Numbered from the stretch's first letter, positions 17,880 through 27,885 are shown. The stretch is 64,000 nucleotides of DNA from Deltaproteobacteria bacterium HGW-Deltaproteobacteria-18 (GCA_002841885.1 PHBE01000020.1:1-64000), one strand, 5' to 3'. Translations and numbers: made by a program. The notes: generated from the sequence alone by a model not told the origin.

Positions 17880-19082
17880 TATTTGTATTTGCTATGAATA
17901 AGTGATGCTTTTTTGATATTTAATTATTTCTGTCTGCGGTTATGTCGTACTCTCTGTTCGCGGGATGAACCCGGTGCAGGTGTTTTGACAGCAGGGATGC
18001 GGGTCTGATGTGAAAATATTGCATGATTTGTGCCGTTTCTGGCGATAGTGGGGGTGGCGGTGTCTCCCCTGGGAAATTTTTGGTCTGGTGCCCGTCAGTG
18101 CATGGTGTTGCTTGTTTGGGTGTTTTTACATGTGGTTCGTCGGTTGGTTGGTCGCAACGTTGGAATGCGGATTGTTGCGGTTTTATGGTGGGTTTTGTAA
18201 TTGCCTTTGAATAAGGTAAGTTGAGTGCTACTTTGTAGATTTTTGAATTTTGTATTGTGACTGTTTTGTTGTCTATATAAAATATAATTTTTATTGTGCT
18301 GCGATTATTAAATCCTGAAATAGGTCGATGTTGCTGAGAAAAGTATTTTCGCACTATTCACCAAGTATATTTTTTTCAATTTTTAGTTCATAAGACGTAA
18401 TCATGAAGTTAGAAAATCTTTTTTGTAATCAATTGCGTGGAGTGAATCTTCAATGTTGTAGTATTTTGTGTGTGAATTTAATTCAAATTTCATTGGATAG
18501 CTTAATGTCCCTTTTTTTCTCCGGTGATACTTGTTTTATTTTGCAAAAATGCGGTAAATAGCAATTTTCCCGTGTTTTTTTAATGTTGATTTGGCTTTTT
18601 TTTTATATCTAAACGGATATCTTCTTGGTGTATGTGTTTGAATGCACTGTAAGATGTCACAACGTCGACTTTTTGCATGTCTGAAAAGCCCAGGTCTCTG
18701 GCATGATATTTTCCGGATGGGTTGTATCGTGCGTTGTGAATGCCTATGTGTCTGAAATAAAATGGTCCGTGTGGACTCAGGGATTGTTTGCACCATGAAG
18801 CGTGTTCGGGCAAGATGTCTATTTCATAGTATGTTCCGGTTAAGGCTTTATTGCGTAAAAGTGTATGATCCAGTCTCCCGTGCCTGCATCTTATGTCGAG
18901 AACTGTGTTTATATCTTTTGATGAGAATGTATGTTGTGATATTATTGTGTTTATGTCTATGGTATTAATTTACTAATAGTCCATTTTTATGGATTGAAAG
19001 TTTTATGTAGAGTTAGTGCTTGTTATTTTGTGTTGTCGTGTTTATAATTTTGTTTTTATTTTATAATAAAAATTTTGTCTTG
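17880..19082. other. 1.2-kb gene-poor gap in the glycan locus
   Basis: No intact gene is supported here. Most is AT-rich and low in complexity. A more GC-rich patch at about 17935-18230 contains a reverse frame without recognisable protein features. A decayed methyltransferase occupies 18577-18945. The gap looks like scar tissue from gene loss rather than a regulatory region. Confidence 0.6.
18577..18945 (-). pseudogene. Remnant of a class I SAM-dependent methyltransferase
   Basis: A reverse frame of about 120 codons bounded by an upstream in-frame TAA and ending at 18577 reads like the first half of a methyltransferase. VLDIRCRHGRL corresponds to motif I (normally LDIGCGxGRL) with two Gly residues changed to Arg/His-side residues. 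EIDILPEHASWC matches the acidic motif II region, HNARYNPSGKYHA is a family-typical stretch, and VDVVTSYSAFKHIHQEDI matches motif IV/post-motif. There is no start codon before motif I, and the C-terminal half is missing. It is therefore a truncated, mutated relic. Confidence 0.65.
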
Positions 19083-21860
19083 TTAGATTATATCAATTAT
19101 TTTTTTAACTCTTGCTTCAAATGTTTCGTTTTTGCACATGTTACGGCTATGCGCTGCTATTTCTTTTCTCGAATTTTCATTATTAATATAATATTCAATT
19201 TTATGTCGTAAATCTATTGCATTATTGTATGTTACAACGCCAAGGTTGTCGATGCCTGGAACAGCGTTGCTGATCTGAAACAGTCCTAAGGCGCCAATGT
19301 CATACGTCCTGTTGTTTATGAATCCATCCCGCGCCATAGCGGGATGATGGTCATTCAGGTTGATACGTGCCATGGAGTAAAATCGTGGTAAGATCTCCTG
19401 AGGAACAAATTCTTCGAGCAGAATGGCGGCAGGGAGGTACCCTTTCCAGTCGCGGCCAATAACACGCAAGGACGCGCCTTGCCCTGCGTCCAATACGTCC
19501 TGCACGATTTGGCGTCTTCGATTTTCCTTGTAGGCATAGTTGTTGCCTACGAACAGCAAATCCAGTTGAGTTGCCGATGGTTGCCGTTTTTGCATCACAA
19601 AGCCGTGGTGCGCGGCCTGTGGCAGAAAATAACAAGGAGTTGAGGTGATCAGTTCGATCTGGGGTAGGAAGTAGGACGAAGCGCACAAGACCAGATCGTA
19701 GCTGTCCAGTTCATCTTTGGTAATCAGTTCGGGATGGCTGATGATCCAAAGAATGTTTTTGTCGCCAGATCGGGGATAATGGCGGTAGACACCGCGGAGG
19801 TGGATGGAAATGTCGTGCCCCCCATAGTCCCATTCGTTCTTGAACAACACTTCGGCATTGTGACCGATACGGGCAAAAGCCGCCGCCAACTCCTGACCAA
19901 AACTCGTATCGCCCCAACCTAGACTTTGTCTTGAGGGGGTGCAGATTCGCACCGCAATGCGGTTGGATCTTGACATTCTTTGCTTTGAGGAAAGGTATCT
20001 GGTGCGATATCGGTTCCACCACGCACTCACCTGTTCGCCGTATGTTTCGTCAGGAGCTAGATCGCCTCCGTCTCGAATACGGCGCGCGAGTCCTTCGGCA
20101 GGAATGACAATCCCGTCAATGTCGCAGATGTCCGGAGCAATCAGTCCTTCCCATCGGCTGCGCAACCGAGCGTTATTGGTGGTGATCGCTACAGTGCGTT
20201 CATGTCCGCTTTTGCCTTCATGATGCACGACCACGCTTGAAGGCTCATAGACAACTTTTTTGCCGAGCTGTGCCAGCTTGAAGCACAGGTCTACATCTTC
20301 GCAACCGTTCCAGTACGCATTGTCAAACCCCCCTACATCATCAAAATCTTCAGCTTTCACCAGCATGCAGGCAGCGGTCACCGCCTGCATGCTGGTGGCT
20401 TTTACGGGAGATGCCGCTGCTTGATTTTCTCCAATGAAGGGGTGTCTTGGTAACAATGATACAACTCCTCGGCGCTCAACTATGAGCACGCCGGCATGCT
20501 GTATGCTGTCATCTGGGAAAAGAAGTCGACTGCCTACCGCCCCCACAGTGGGACGTGCCGCCATGGCCAGTAGCGGGGGCAACCAACCGGGCTGTACTTC
20601 GGTGTCATTGTTGAGGAAAAGCAAAAGCGGCGCATGTGCTGCCTCGGCTCCACTGTTGCACGCACTGGCAAACCCTTGGTTCTGGGCATTGCGGATGACC
20701 CGGATTCTTCCTTCATACTGCTTTAGGAGAATGGTGGTGTCGTCGGTGGAGCCGTTATCGACAATGATGATTTCGTACGGTTCGGGGGTGTTGTTGAAGA
20801 GGGCATTCAGGCAGTTTTTCGTAAATTGTGCCTGATTATACACCGGAATGATTATGGAAACAATCGTAGATCGTTCCAGCGGGACTTTCACCGGCTTGGA
20901 TGACGTTAATCTCTCGCCCTGCCGGGTTTGGGTTGTCTGGAGATGCGCGAGCAAAATTTTGGCCAGCTCTTGTGCCCGTATATCGTAAGTATGATCGGAC
21001 AGGATGCTGTTTCTCAGTCCTTCCAGAACGCTCTGGTACAGGGTGGGGTTGTCGAGATAGCTTTTGAGGATATCGCGCAGTGATTCCGGAGAGTCGTACA
21101 CCGGCAAATGCCCCTTGAACACCTCCGCGGATCCTGTGGCGCTGTTTGTGATCACCAGCGTACCTGAAGCAAGGGCGTCGAACACCCTGCTGTTTACCGA
21201 TCCCCATTCTTTGGTGACGTTGTTGGCGTCATCTATCAGTATTCTGGATTGGTTATAGATCCTCGGCATGGCGTGATATGGAGCAAATCCTTTGGCATAC
21301 GATTGAAACTGAGGATGGTGCTCCCAGTTTTTGCCGAACAAAGCAAAACGAAGTCCGATGGCCGCGGGGTCTATGAGTTCGATGTCTCTCGGTGCTCCCC
21401 AGTAACTTCCGGTGAAAACGTAGTCATACAGCTTTTCTTGGGGTCGTGGCTGGAACCGGATGTGATTGGTTGCGATGCGAAGTATGGCGGATGTGTGCCC
21501 GTATTGCTTCTGAATGTGGGCAGCTGCTTTCAGAGAGGAACACAGTCGGATGTCCCACATGCCAAAGTATGGCTTGCCGGCCCAACGGTCAAACCAGTTG
21601 CGCATCCAGCATATTTTGATCAAGTTTGCCGCGTTGGGGCCCAGAGAGCCCAGATCGTAATGATCTGTCATGGCAATCAGGACGTTGGCATCGCCTACAT
21701 TATACCACTCAGCCTTTGGCAGCCATACCACCTCCCAGCGGAGAAGCTTGCGCAATGCGCTGCCTAGCTCCAGGGCGGTGAAGTAATCTCCAGCAGCCAC
21801 CTTTTGGCCGACTTCCGTGACAGCAAAGGCTACCTTGAACGTTTTGGGATCATAACTCAT
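19083..21860 (-). CDS. Three-module glycosyltransferase (CgeB-like / GT2 / CgeB-like)
   Basis: A 925-residue protein. Residues about 10-310 resemble the CgeB/GT-B-like family (LYDYVFTGSYWGAPRDIEL, then SRVFDALASGTLVITNSATG). Residues about 333-600 are GT2 (VSIIIPVYNQAQFTKNCLNA, IIIVDNGSTDDTT, LFLNNDTEVQPGW, YWNGCEDVDLCFKLAQLG). Residues about 650-925 form a second CgeB-like unit (LDLLFVGNNYAYKENRRRQI, then NLNDHHPAMARDGFINNRTY and IGALGLFQISN). The start at ATG 21860 has GGAG eight bases upstream. The GT2 unit is close to the protein at 5346. It probably makes several linkages of one repeat unit; the sugars are unknown. Confidence 0.87.
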   Translation of the reverse strand: MSYDPKTFKVAFAVTEVGQKVAAGDYFTALELGSALRKLLRWEVVWLPKAEWYNVGDANVLIAMTDHYDLGSLGPNAANLIKICWMRNWFDRWAGKPYFGMWDIRLCSSLKAAAHIQKQYGHTSAILRIATNHIRFQPRPQEKLYDYVFTGSYWGAPRDIELIDPAAIGLRFALFGKNWEHHPQFQSYAKGFAPYHAMPRIYNQSRILIDDANNVTKEWGSVNSRVFDALASGTLVITNSATGSAEVFKGHLPVYDSPESLRDILKSYLDNPTLYQSVLEGLRNSILSDHTYDIRAQELAKILLAHLQTTQTRQGERLTSSKPVKVPLERSTIVSIIIPVYNQAQFTKNCLNALFNNTPEPYEIIIVDNGSTDDTTILLKQYEGRIRVIRNAQNQGFASACNSGAEAAHAPLLLFLNNDTEVQPGWLPPLLAMAARPTVGAVGSRLLFPDDSIQHAGVLIVERRGVVSLLPRHPFIGENQAAASPVKATSMQAVTAACMLVKAEDFDDVGGFDNAYWNGCEDVDLCFKLAQLGKKVVYEPSSVVVHHEGKSGHERTVAITTNNARLRSRWEGLIAPDICDIDGIVIPAEGLARRIRDGGDLAPDETYGEQVSAWWNRYRTRYLSSKQRMSRSNRIAVRICTPSRQSLGWGDTSFGQELAAAFARIGHNAEVLFKNEWDYGGHDISIHLRGVYRHYPRSGDKNILWIISHPELITKDELDSYDLVLCASSYFLPQIELITSTPCYFLPQAAHHGFVMQKRQPSATQLDLLFVGNNYAYKENRRRQIVQDVLDAGQGASLRVIGRDWKGYLPAAILLEEFVPQEILPRFYSMARINLNDHHPAMARDGFINNRTYDIGALGLFQISNAVPGIDNLGVVTYNNAIDLRHKIEYYINNENSRKEIAAHSRNMCKNETFEARVKKIIDII

Positions 21861-21890
21861 GCACGGCGCTCCGTAGTTCAGGGTCGAAAA

Positions 21891-22712
21891 TTATATGGTT
21901 GCGAAGGCGCAAGCATACTGTGTCTGTTGCTGAGATGCCAATTCCGCATCATAGACGAGCAGTTCCTCCAGCCTAGCCGCGTTCTCGACATCATCAAAAT
22001 TGGCGATAATGTCCTTGAGGGCCAGATTGTAAACTACTCCGCCCGTCATGCGGATTTGTGCGCCAGGGAAAATCTGTCGTAGAGCTGGAAGGATATTGTC
22101 GCTATCCGCAGCTTCGGATGGATCTGTGGCGCGCATGCTGCCCAAGTCGGGTCGTGTCACGTGCGTCGGACATGTCCTTTGGGGCTGTGCACGGTCGAGC
22201 AACAATCGTTCCGGTAAAGACCGGCGTACACGGCTGGCAGTTTACAATTAGCTGTCCGGCCACTGAAAGCGCGTAGCGTCGACGTAATCGTCCATCACCA
22301 GCCAGCCGCCAGGGCGAAGCTTCTCTCGACTCCAGAGGAACGCCTGTCGCACGTCAAACATGTGGTGCAGTGCGTTGTTCCAGTAAACAAGGTCGTACTG
22401 ATCGGCCTCGTCCCTGGCAAAGGCGTCCTGAACATGGAAGCTTGCGCGTTCCGCCACGCCGCCCTTGACGGCTGCAGCCCTGCCGTGTGCCACTCTTTCA
22501 TGGCTGAGTTCGAACAGGTCAAAGCGCCCGACTATTCCTTTCCGTAGCAATTGCAGTTCTTTGGATGCGTTGCCGCAGCCAATGGATATGCCGCGTGAAA
22601 AGTAGCCTCCTTGAACCAATGCCTGCATCCGCATTTCAAGCCCTGGCCATGGACCATCCACGACATTGCCGCACACCAAGGCGTTGATGTGGCGCATAAC
22701 GGGCGGATGCAT
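21891..22712 (-). pseudogene. Frameshifted SAM-dependent methyltransferase
   Basis: The N-terminal half (22248-22712, from ATG 22712) is a good class I methyltransferase: RGISIGCGNASKELQLL (motif I), RFDLFELSHERV (motif II), YDLVYWNNALHHMFDV (motif IV) and LRPGGWLVMDDYV. It stops after RFQWPDS, where relatives continue. A different frame then encodes the natural C-terminal part (MRATDPSEAADSDNILPAL, then FDDVENAARLEELL) down to 21891. The junction at about 22180-22255 does not read cleanly in any frame, so more than one indel is likely. The gene is probably dead and lies between two giant glycosyltransferase genes. Confidence 0.72.
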
Positions 22713-25700
22713 TCACCAGCGAGTTCGGTTAACGGTTTTGTTCGAGGACCAGTGCCGGGCCGTAGCGCGTAGTTCCTTGGTAGTGCGCCGGAGTGCGGCC
22801 CCCCCCCCGTTTTGCGGGAGGTGTCTGGCCTGTGCGCGTCAGGATTTTTAACGCTGCCCGGCTTGCGGCAGAGAAAAATATGAACGCGGCCAAGATGCAT
22901 TGTTGCAATGTCTTTTGCAGTGAACACGTTGGAGGTATCAATGGATTGCACCTCGAAGCCCACATCCTCAAGCCTGCCGACGATGTCCATACCGTAATAT
23001 CTTACGTGATCTGCCTGGCCGTAGCGGCGGGTGCGTTCTTCAGGATCGGTGATGGTCAAGTCTTCCTCGGTGGTAGCGCCCCTGAGCGGAACCATGATGA
23101 TGGCAAGGCCATTTTTGTCCAGCACCCGAAACAGTTCCTGCATTGCGGCATGGTCATCGGGCACATGCTCGAGTACGTGGGAGCAATATATGGCGTCAAA
23201 ACTGGCATCAGGAAATTGCAGATTGGTGATGTCAGCCCGAACGTCGACCTTTGGATCCAGAAGGTCTGCCGTTACATAACGTTTGCCCATCACTTGTCTA
23301 AAACGACGCTCCAGGCATATTTCCGGTGCAAAGTGCAGCATCCTCAGATGTGAGGTGGAAAAGAATTCTGTGTGACGCTCTAAAAAAAGCCATAATGAGC
23401 GATGTCGTTCAAGGGAGGTGCAACCGGGGCACAGCGCATTAGGTCGTGGCGACTTGCCAAAGGCCCTAAATTGCGCAAAGTTGTTGCGGCAAATGGGGCA
23501 ATAGGCTGCGTTTGGGTGGGGCTTCTTATCGGATGTACTGGTAGTGGAATCGTCTTTCTGCGCGTCTGTCCGTTCACGGCCAGAGGTGCGACGTAGAAGG
23601 TGTTCGACCAAATTGTCATTGAGCTTTGCCAAATCAAATTCCTTTAACACCCTCTGTCGAGCATTGAGAGAAAAGTCCTTTCGAATTGAAGGATTTTTGA
23701 TCAGCACTCGCAAATATCCCGCAATTTCATCGATATTGCGTTCTTCAGCCAGAAATCCGCTTTCTTTGTGAGCAACCAGTTCCGGTATGCCCGCGTGCCA
23801 GGAACTTACAACGGGCAGACCTATGGCCTGGGCTTCGATAAGACTTACCGGCACGCCTTCCTGGTCGCCATTGGCCGCGGTCACGCTGGTCAAGACAAAG
23901 ACGTCTGCAGCGGCCATTTCCTGACGTACGGATTCGTTGCTGAGTTGCCCGAGAAATACGACTTTGTCTGCCACGCCCAGAGATTTTGCCAGTGACTTGA
24001 GTTGAGGTTCCAGTTCGCCATAACCTACGAGGCGGTATTGCGCGTTCAGGCCGGTCTGAGCCTTGGCAAAGGCGGCGATGGAGTATTCAAGACCTTTCTT
24101 TTCGACGAACCTGGCCACGGTGAGCAGTTTTATCGGTTCGCTGCTCTCCTGACGGGGCGCCGGGGCGAATGAGGCAGTGTCCTTGCCGTAATGATGTACG
24201 GTGACCTTGTCGGGAGAACAGCCGAATTGAACCAGGGTGCTTTTCATGTACTCGCTGGGCGTGGTGATTTTGTTGGCTCGTGCAAACAGGCCCTTGTACA
24301 CATCCGCCCCTTTGATCTTGAACGTGGCGGACCCGTCGTAACCATGGAACGATATCAATACGAACAGTTCAGGGTAGGCCGCGAACAAGGGTGCAAGTTT
24401 GTTGAAATTAGGTCCGAAATGAATCTGTACTGCCTCGACGTCGTCCAAGACGGCCAAGCCGTTTGATTTCAAGAACTGCGTCGTCCACCGTTTCGGATCG
24501 GTTCGCAGGGAGTCCGGGGGGAGGTTGATATACCGGGTTGAGTCCAATAGTCCATATTTTGACACGTTTTCATGAATCACGGGTTCAGTCATGCGCTGCA
24601 GAGACCAGTGCTCCACAGTGATGCCACGGTCGATGAGGCCCGTCATTTGATCCAGAATGAACGTCTGGGAGAGAATAGGAAACTGGTCGGTTACTATGAC
24701 TACCCTTGGGCCATTTGAATTTTGTGCGATAGTCTGGCGACGGGCAGGAGCTTTCGCCGTGCCTGATAAGCCTGTGATCATGGGATTTTTATTGAAATCC
24801 GTTGGTTTCACATCCGTCTTGATCAACTGCTCGTAAAACGGGAACAAATCCGTTGTGGCCTGCTTGCGCGCAGCCTCGGACATGGGCGCACGCTTGAGCC
24901 AGAGGCCGATCATTTGAGCTAAGGAAGCGTTCCATCCTCCCATAGCCTCGGTGTGGATGTCTTCAAAGCCAGCGTCAGATAGAAACTTTTGCAGTGCGAA
25001 TGGCGTGTATCTGTAGTGGTCGTGCGGGGCGTCATGAATTGGCCAGAGAAAGGGGACGGTAAAGAAGAAAGTCCCTGAAGGCCTGAGGACCCGGCGTATC
25101 TCTTTGAGAACAGTTAGTGGATCATGACAATGTTCAAGGACTTCCGTGGCCATGGCGCAGTCGATACTACCGTCGGCTAAGGGAATGGATGAACCGTTCC
25201 AAGTTATATCTGGCTGCCTGCGATCGGCATATTTTCCTTGGGCGAAGTCCAACCCTATGAATTGTTTAATAAGTGGTTGTGAGGCTAGTATGTGTTCCCG
25301 ATAGGGCATTTGGCCGCATCCGATATCGAGCAGGGTGCCGTGGAAACTGGCAAGATGCTTGTCGAGGCTGTTTTTTATGGCGCTTCTGACTATGAATAGG
25401 TCAGCAAAATCAGGAGCCAGACGAGGATTCAAAAAATTATCGTTCTGTTCGGGTTGGAGCGTGTTCGTTGTCTGAACTCGAGGCATTCGCTTATCCTCTC
25501 GGCACATACCATTATCTGACTTTTTGACAGGAGGGAGGTGAATTTCGTGAAGTTCCGGGATTTTGATTTGTTGTTTTTCTCCGGCCTTGTTTATCAGCGT
25601 AAGCAAAAAGTCTGCCCATTTGTCGGCGCAGATATCAATTGAGTATTCATTTTTGATCGTGTTGCGAGCACCTTGCGACAGTCTCTCCCAGAGCCCTTTC

Positions 25701-27859
25701 TCGGTTTTCAGGCGACGCACTGCGTTAAGGAAGTCCTCGTCACGATTGTCAACCAGTAGGCCATTTACGTTGTGGCGGATGATTTCGGTCGCGCCGCTTT
25801 TTGTGCGCGTACAAATTGGTACCAATCCACACGCCATGGCCTCCATTAAGGAGATAGACATGCCTTCGTAGTCGGAAAGCAGCATGAATACGTGGTGTTT
25901 TACTAATTCAGGGAAAATTTCAGCGTATTTCAGTATTCCGCCATATGATATGTTATTATTCGGGCTGAGCTTATTAATTTCCCCAACTGCTCTTCCGCCT
26001 TCCCTATCTTCTCCAAAAAAAGAAATTTCTATGCCACCAATATGATTGAGTAACATTTTGCTAGAAGCAATGACATCGAAAATTCTTTTTTGCCGCTGAA
26101 TTAAACGCCCTGTATAAATTATTTTTAGATTATCATTAGGCGGTGTGCTCGTTAATTCAGGGATTTCAACTCCATAAGGCCTGTGCAAGATGGTCGTGTT
26201 AAGGGAATCTTTATCACGGGCAAGGCTTTCGATGTGCCGTGAAACGCAGACAATTGCCGAGAGGCTGAATTGAGTTTTGGAGTCACCAAAAGTATCTATG
26301 ATTTCGTGATGAAATGTATCGTCAGAGTGAATTATTCCTACGGTTGGGATGCCAGACTGTTTCGCCCACTTGGCAGCATAATATGCAGGGACGCTCAAAT
26401 TTGGTATAAAGATATCAGTTTTTTCTGTTTCTAAAATTTTTAATATATCAACAATAATATGCTCAGTATATTTGCTCTTTAATATCTTTGTACACTTAAT
26501 GCCCTGTGATTCAATGTTTTTAACTATGTTGCATGAATCGTTTGAATTCATCAAAAAAATAACATGAGGACTGAATCCTCTTTTTAGAAGCTTTGGGAGG
26601 ATTCTTTGTAGCCATATATTTGGTCCATTAATCTGGTTTGGCCCATAAGCGACAAATGAAATTTTTGGAAATTGATGGCCTTTAGGGTTCATTACTGACT
26701 GAAAAGTATATGCATTTTGCATAAAAGTTGATTTTAGGGATTTAGTGGCAAAATCGGCAAGTTTTGGGATTTTAATGGACCAGTCTAGATGCGATTCGGC
26801 ATATGTACGTATCTCAGAGCGCAATTCGGGTCTTTTGTTCATTGCTCTAGCAAATTCTAGGATAGAATCAATGCAAATTGGGGATTCATCAGAAGAAACT
26901 TTGTGTACCCATGGAAGATCGGTAGGTATGTCTGCGTCAAAATCGGAGTATACTATTGGAAGACCTTGTGAGAAATATAGTCTATGTTTTAACGAAGATC
27001 CTTCCGCCATGCCTATTCTGTGTCTGCCCAGTGTTCCAATCGCTATGCTGCATTGATTTGCAATTTTATGTATTTCGTGTTGTGGGATAAAGCCGTGGAA
27101 TCGTATCCATTTTTCAACTCCGTACGTATACGCTTGCTTTTTGTAATCATCCAAGAATGGACCGTCTCCAATGAAATGGAAGATATAGGGTGCTCTTGTT
27201 TTAGATTTTTTAATACCTTCAATTATTCGTTCATATGCGTGCCAATTCTGAAATTTTGCAGCTACAAGAATTTCGAGGGGGGCACTTTTTGAAGGGTTGT
27301 CAAGTATTTTTATTTCATTAACACGAATTCCATTACCTAGAACAAGGCCACTTTTTTGGTAGCTGCTTTGCTGAATTTCATAATCAAGTATTTCTTTTGT
27401 TACAGCAGTCAGACCCAGAGCTCGTTGCCGCATTATGGGTCCAAATTGTAATTCGTTACGTAAAAGTGATATGGCATTTTGAGGTTTAATTTCTTCTAAT
27501 TCTTTTGTGTGGTGTTCAAGTATTATATTTTTATTATTTTTTAAGAAGTCGATCCAATGAATATCTGTATGGTAAGAATATCTGAGTATTACAATATCAG
27601 GTTTTTTTTTGTTTATTGCTATTTGGAATATATCTGTAACTATTTTGCTATGCTCTGACTTTTCTGATGTTTTGTATAGTTTTTGTGAATCAAAAAGGCT
27701 TACGGCGCGTGGATTGCAAGCAATTTTGCTCCACCCTTCTCCAACTACAAGGCCGTCAGATTCCGGATAAAGTTCTCTGATTGAGAGAACTTGGTTGTCA
27801 ACTTTATCAAAAAGCTGTCTGTTACTGCTTTTTATGTAAGCTAAAAAAAGTATTTTCAT
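22532..27859 (-). CDS. Giant modular protein GT4-GT4-methyltransferase-GT4-methyltransferase
   Basis: A 1775-codon frame with five modules. (1) GT4-like, residues about 1-390 (FHFIGDGPFLDDYKKQA, RHRIGMAEGSSLKHRLYFSQ). (2) GT4, about 396-775 (IIYTGRLIQRQKRIFDVI, LLSDYEGMSISLMEAMACG). (3) Methyltransferase, about 808-1040 (GTLLDIGCGQMPYREH, AMATEVLEHCHDPL). (4) GT4, about 1049-1440 (LLTVARFVEKKGLEYSIAAF, GVPVSLIEAQAIGLP). (5) Methyltransferase with an N-terminal zinc-ribbon-like CPIC...CPGC pair, about 1450-1660 (SFDAIYCSHVLEHVPDDHAA). After a run of ten G (22799-22808) the last 90 codons look out of frame; with one G fewer the protein would end at 22729 in a more natural tail. It could build and methylate several residues of one glycan. 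Base composition is markedly AT-rich in modules 1-2 and GC-richer in 3-5, suggesting a fusion of different origins. Confidence 0.85.
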   Translation of the reverse strand: MKILFLAYIKSSNRQLFDKVDNQVLSIRELYPESDGLVVGEGWSKIACNPRAVSLFDSQKLYKTSEKSEHSKIVTDIFQIAINKKKPDIVILRYSYHTDIHWIDFLKNNKNIILEHHTKELEEIKPQNAISLLRNELQFGPIMRQRALGLTAVTKEILDYEIQQSSYQKSGLVLGNGIRVNEIKILDNPSKSAPLEILVAAKFQNWHAYERIIEGIKKSKTRAPYIFHFIGDGPFLDDYKKQAYTYGVEKWIRFHGFIPQHEIHKIANQCSIAIGTLGRHRIGMAEGSSLKHRLYFSQGLPIVYSDFDADIPTDLPWVHKVSSDESPICIDSILEFARAMNKRPELRSEIRTYAESHLDWSIKIPKLADFATKSLKSTFMQNAYTFQSVMNPKGHQFPKISFVAYGPNQINGPNIWLQRILPKLLKRGFSPHVIFLMNSNDSCNIVKNIESQGIKCTKILKSKYTEHIIVDILKILETEKTDIFIPNLSVPAYYAAKWAKQSGIPTVGIIHSDDTFHHEIIDTFGDSKTQFSLSAIVCVSRHIESLARDKDSLNTTILHRPYGVEIPELTSTPPNDNLKIIYTGRLIQRQKRIFDVIASSKMLLNHIGGIEISFFGEDREGGRAVGEINKLSPNNNISYGGILKYAEIFPELVKHHVFMLLSDYEGMSISLMEAMACGLVPICTRTKSGATEIIRHNVNGLLVDNRDEDFLNAVRRLKTEKGLWERLSQGARNTIKNEYSIDICADKWADFLLTLINKAGEKQQIKIPELHEIHLPPVKKSDNGMCREDKRMPRVQTTNTLQPEQNDNFLNPRLAPDFADLFIVRSAIKNSLDKHLASFHGTLLDIGCGQMPYREHILASQPLIKQFIGLDFAQGKYADRRQPDITWNGSSIPLADGSIDCAMATEVLEHCHDPLTVLKEIRRVLRPSGTFFFTVPFLWPIHDAPHDHYRYTPFALQKFLSDAGFEDIHTEAMGGWNASLAQMIGLWLKRAPMSEAARKQATTDLFPFYEQLIKTDVKPTDFNKNPMITGLSGTAKAPARRQTIAQNSNGPRVVIVTDQFPILSQTFILDQMTGLIDRGITVEHWSLQRMTEPVIHENVSKYGLLDSTRYINLPPDSLRTDPKRWTTQFLKSNGLAVLDDVEAVQIHFGPNFNKLAPLFAAYPELFVLISFHGYDGSATFKIKGADVYKGLFARANKITTPSEYMKSTLVQFGCSPDKVTVHHYGKDTASFAPAPRQESSEPIKLLTVARFVEKKGLEYSIAAFAKAQTGLNAQYRLVGYGELEPQLKSLAKSLGVADKVVFLGQLSNESVRQEMAAADVFVLTSVTAANGDQEGVPVSLIEAQAIGLPVVSSWHAGIPELVAHKESGFLAEERNIDEIAGYLRVLIKNPSIRKDFSLNARQRVLKEFDLAKLNDNLVEHLLRRTSGRERTDAQKDDSTTSTSDKKPHPNAAYCPICRNNFAQFRAFGKSPRPNALCPGCTSLERHRSLWLFLERHTEFFSTSHLRMLHFAPEICLERRFRQVMGKRYVTADLLDPKVDVRADITNLQFPDASFDAIYCSHVLEHVPDDHAAMQELFRVLDKNGLAIIMVPLRGATTEEDLTITDPEERTRRYGQADHVRYYGMDIVGRLEDVGFEVQSIDTSNVFTAKDIATMHLGRVHIFLCRKPGSVKNPDAHRPDTSRKTGGGPHSGALPRNYALRPGTGPRTKPLTELAGECIRPLCATSTPWCAAMSWMVHGQGLKCGCRHWFKEATFHAAYPLAAATHPKNCNCYGKE
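22799..22808 (-). repeat. Poly-G tract (10 G on the coding strand)
   Basis: Ten consecutive C on the + strand, read as G in the 1775-codon glycosyltransferase-methyltransferase gene near codon 1685. Changing its length by one base moves translation to a stop at 22729 (one G fewer) or to a TGA directly before the methyltransferase ATG at 22712 (one G more). Tracts of this kind are classic sites of slipped-strand phase variation. Confidence 0.8.
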
Positions 27860-27885
27860 GCTGTCTTCATTTTATGTTATTGTTA

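Noticed and set aside
17920-18354. Reverse open frame of 144 codons in the 1.2-kb gap
   Set aside because: No ribosome-binding site, low-complexity Pro/Thr/His stretch, no family pattern, and it spans an abrupt change in base composition. Probably non-coding or decayed.
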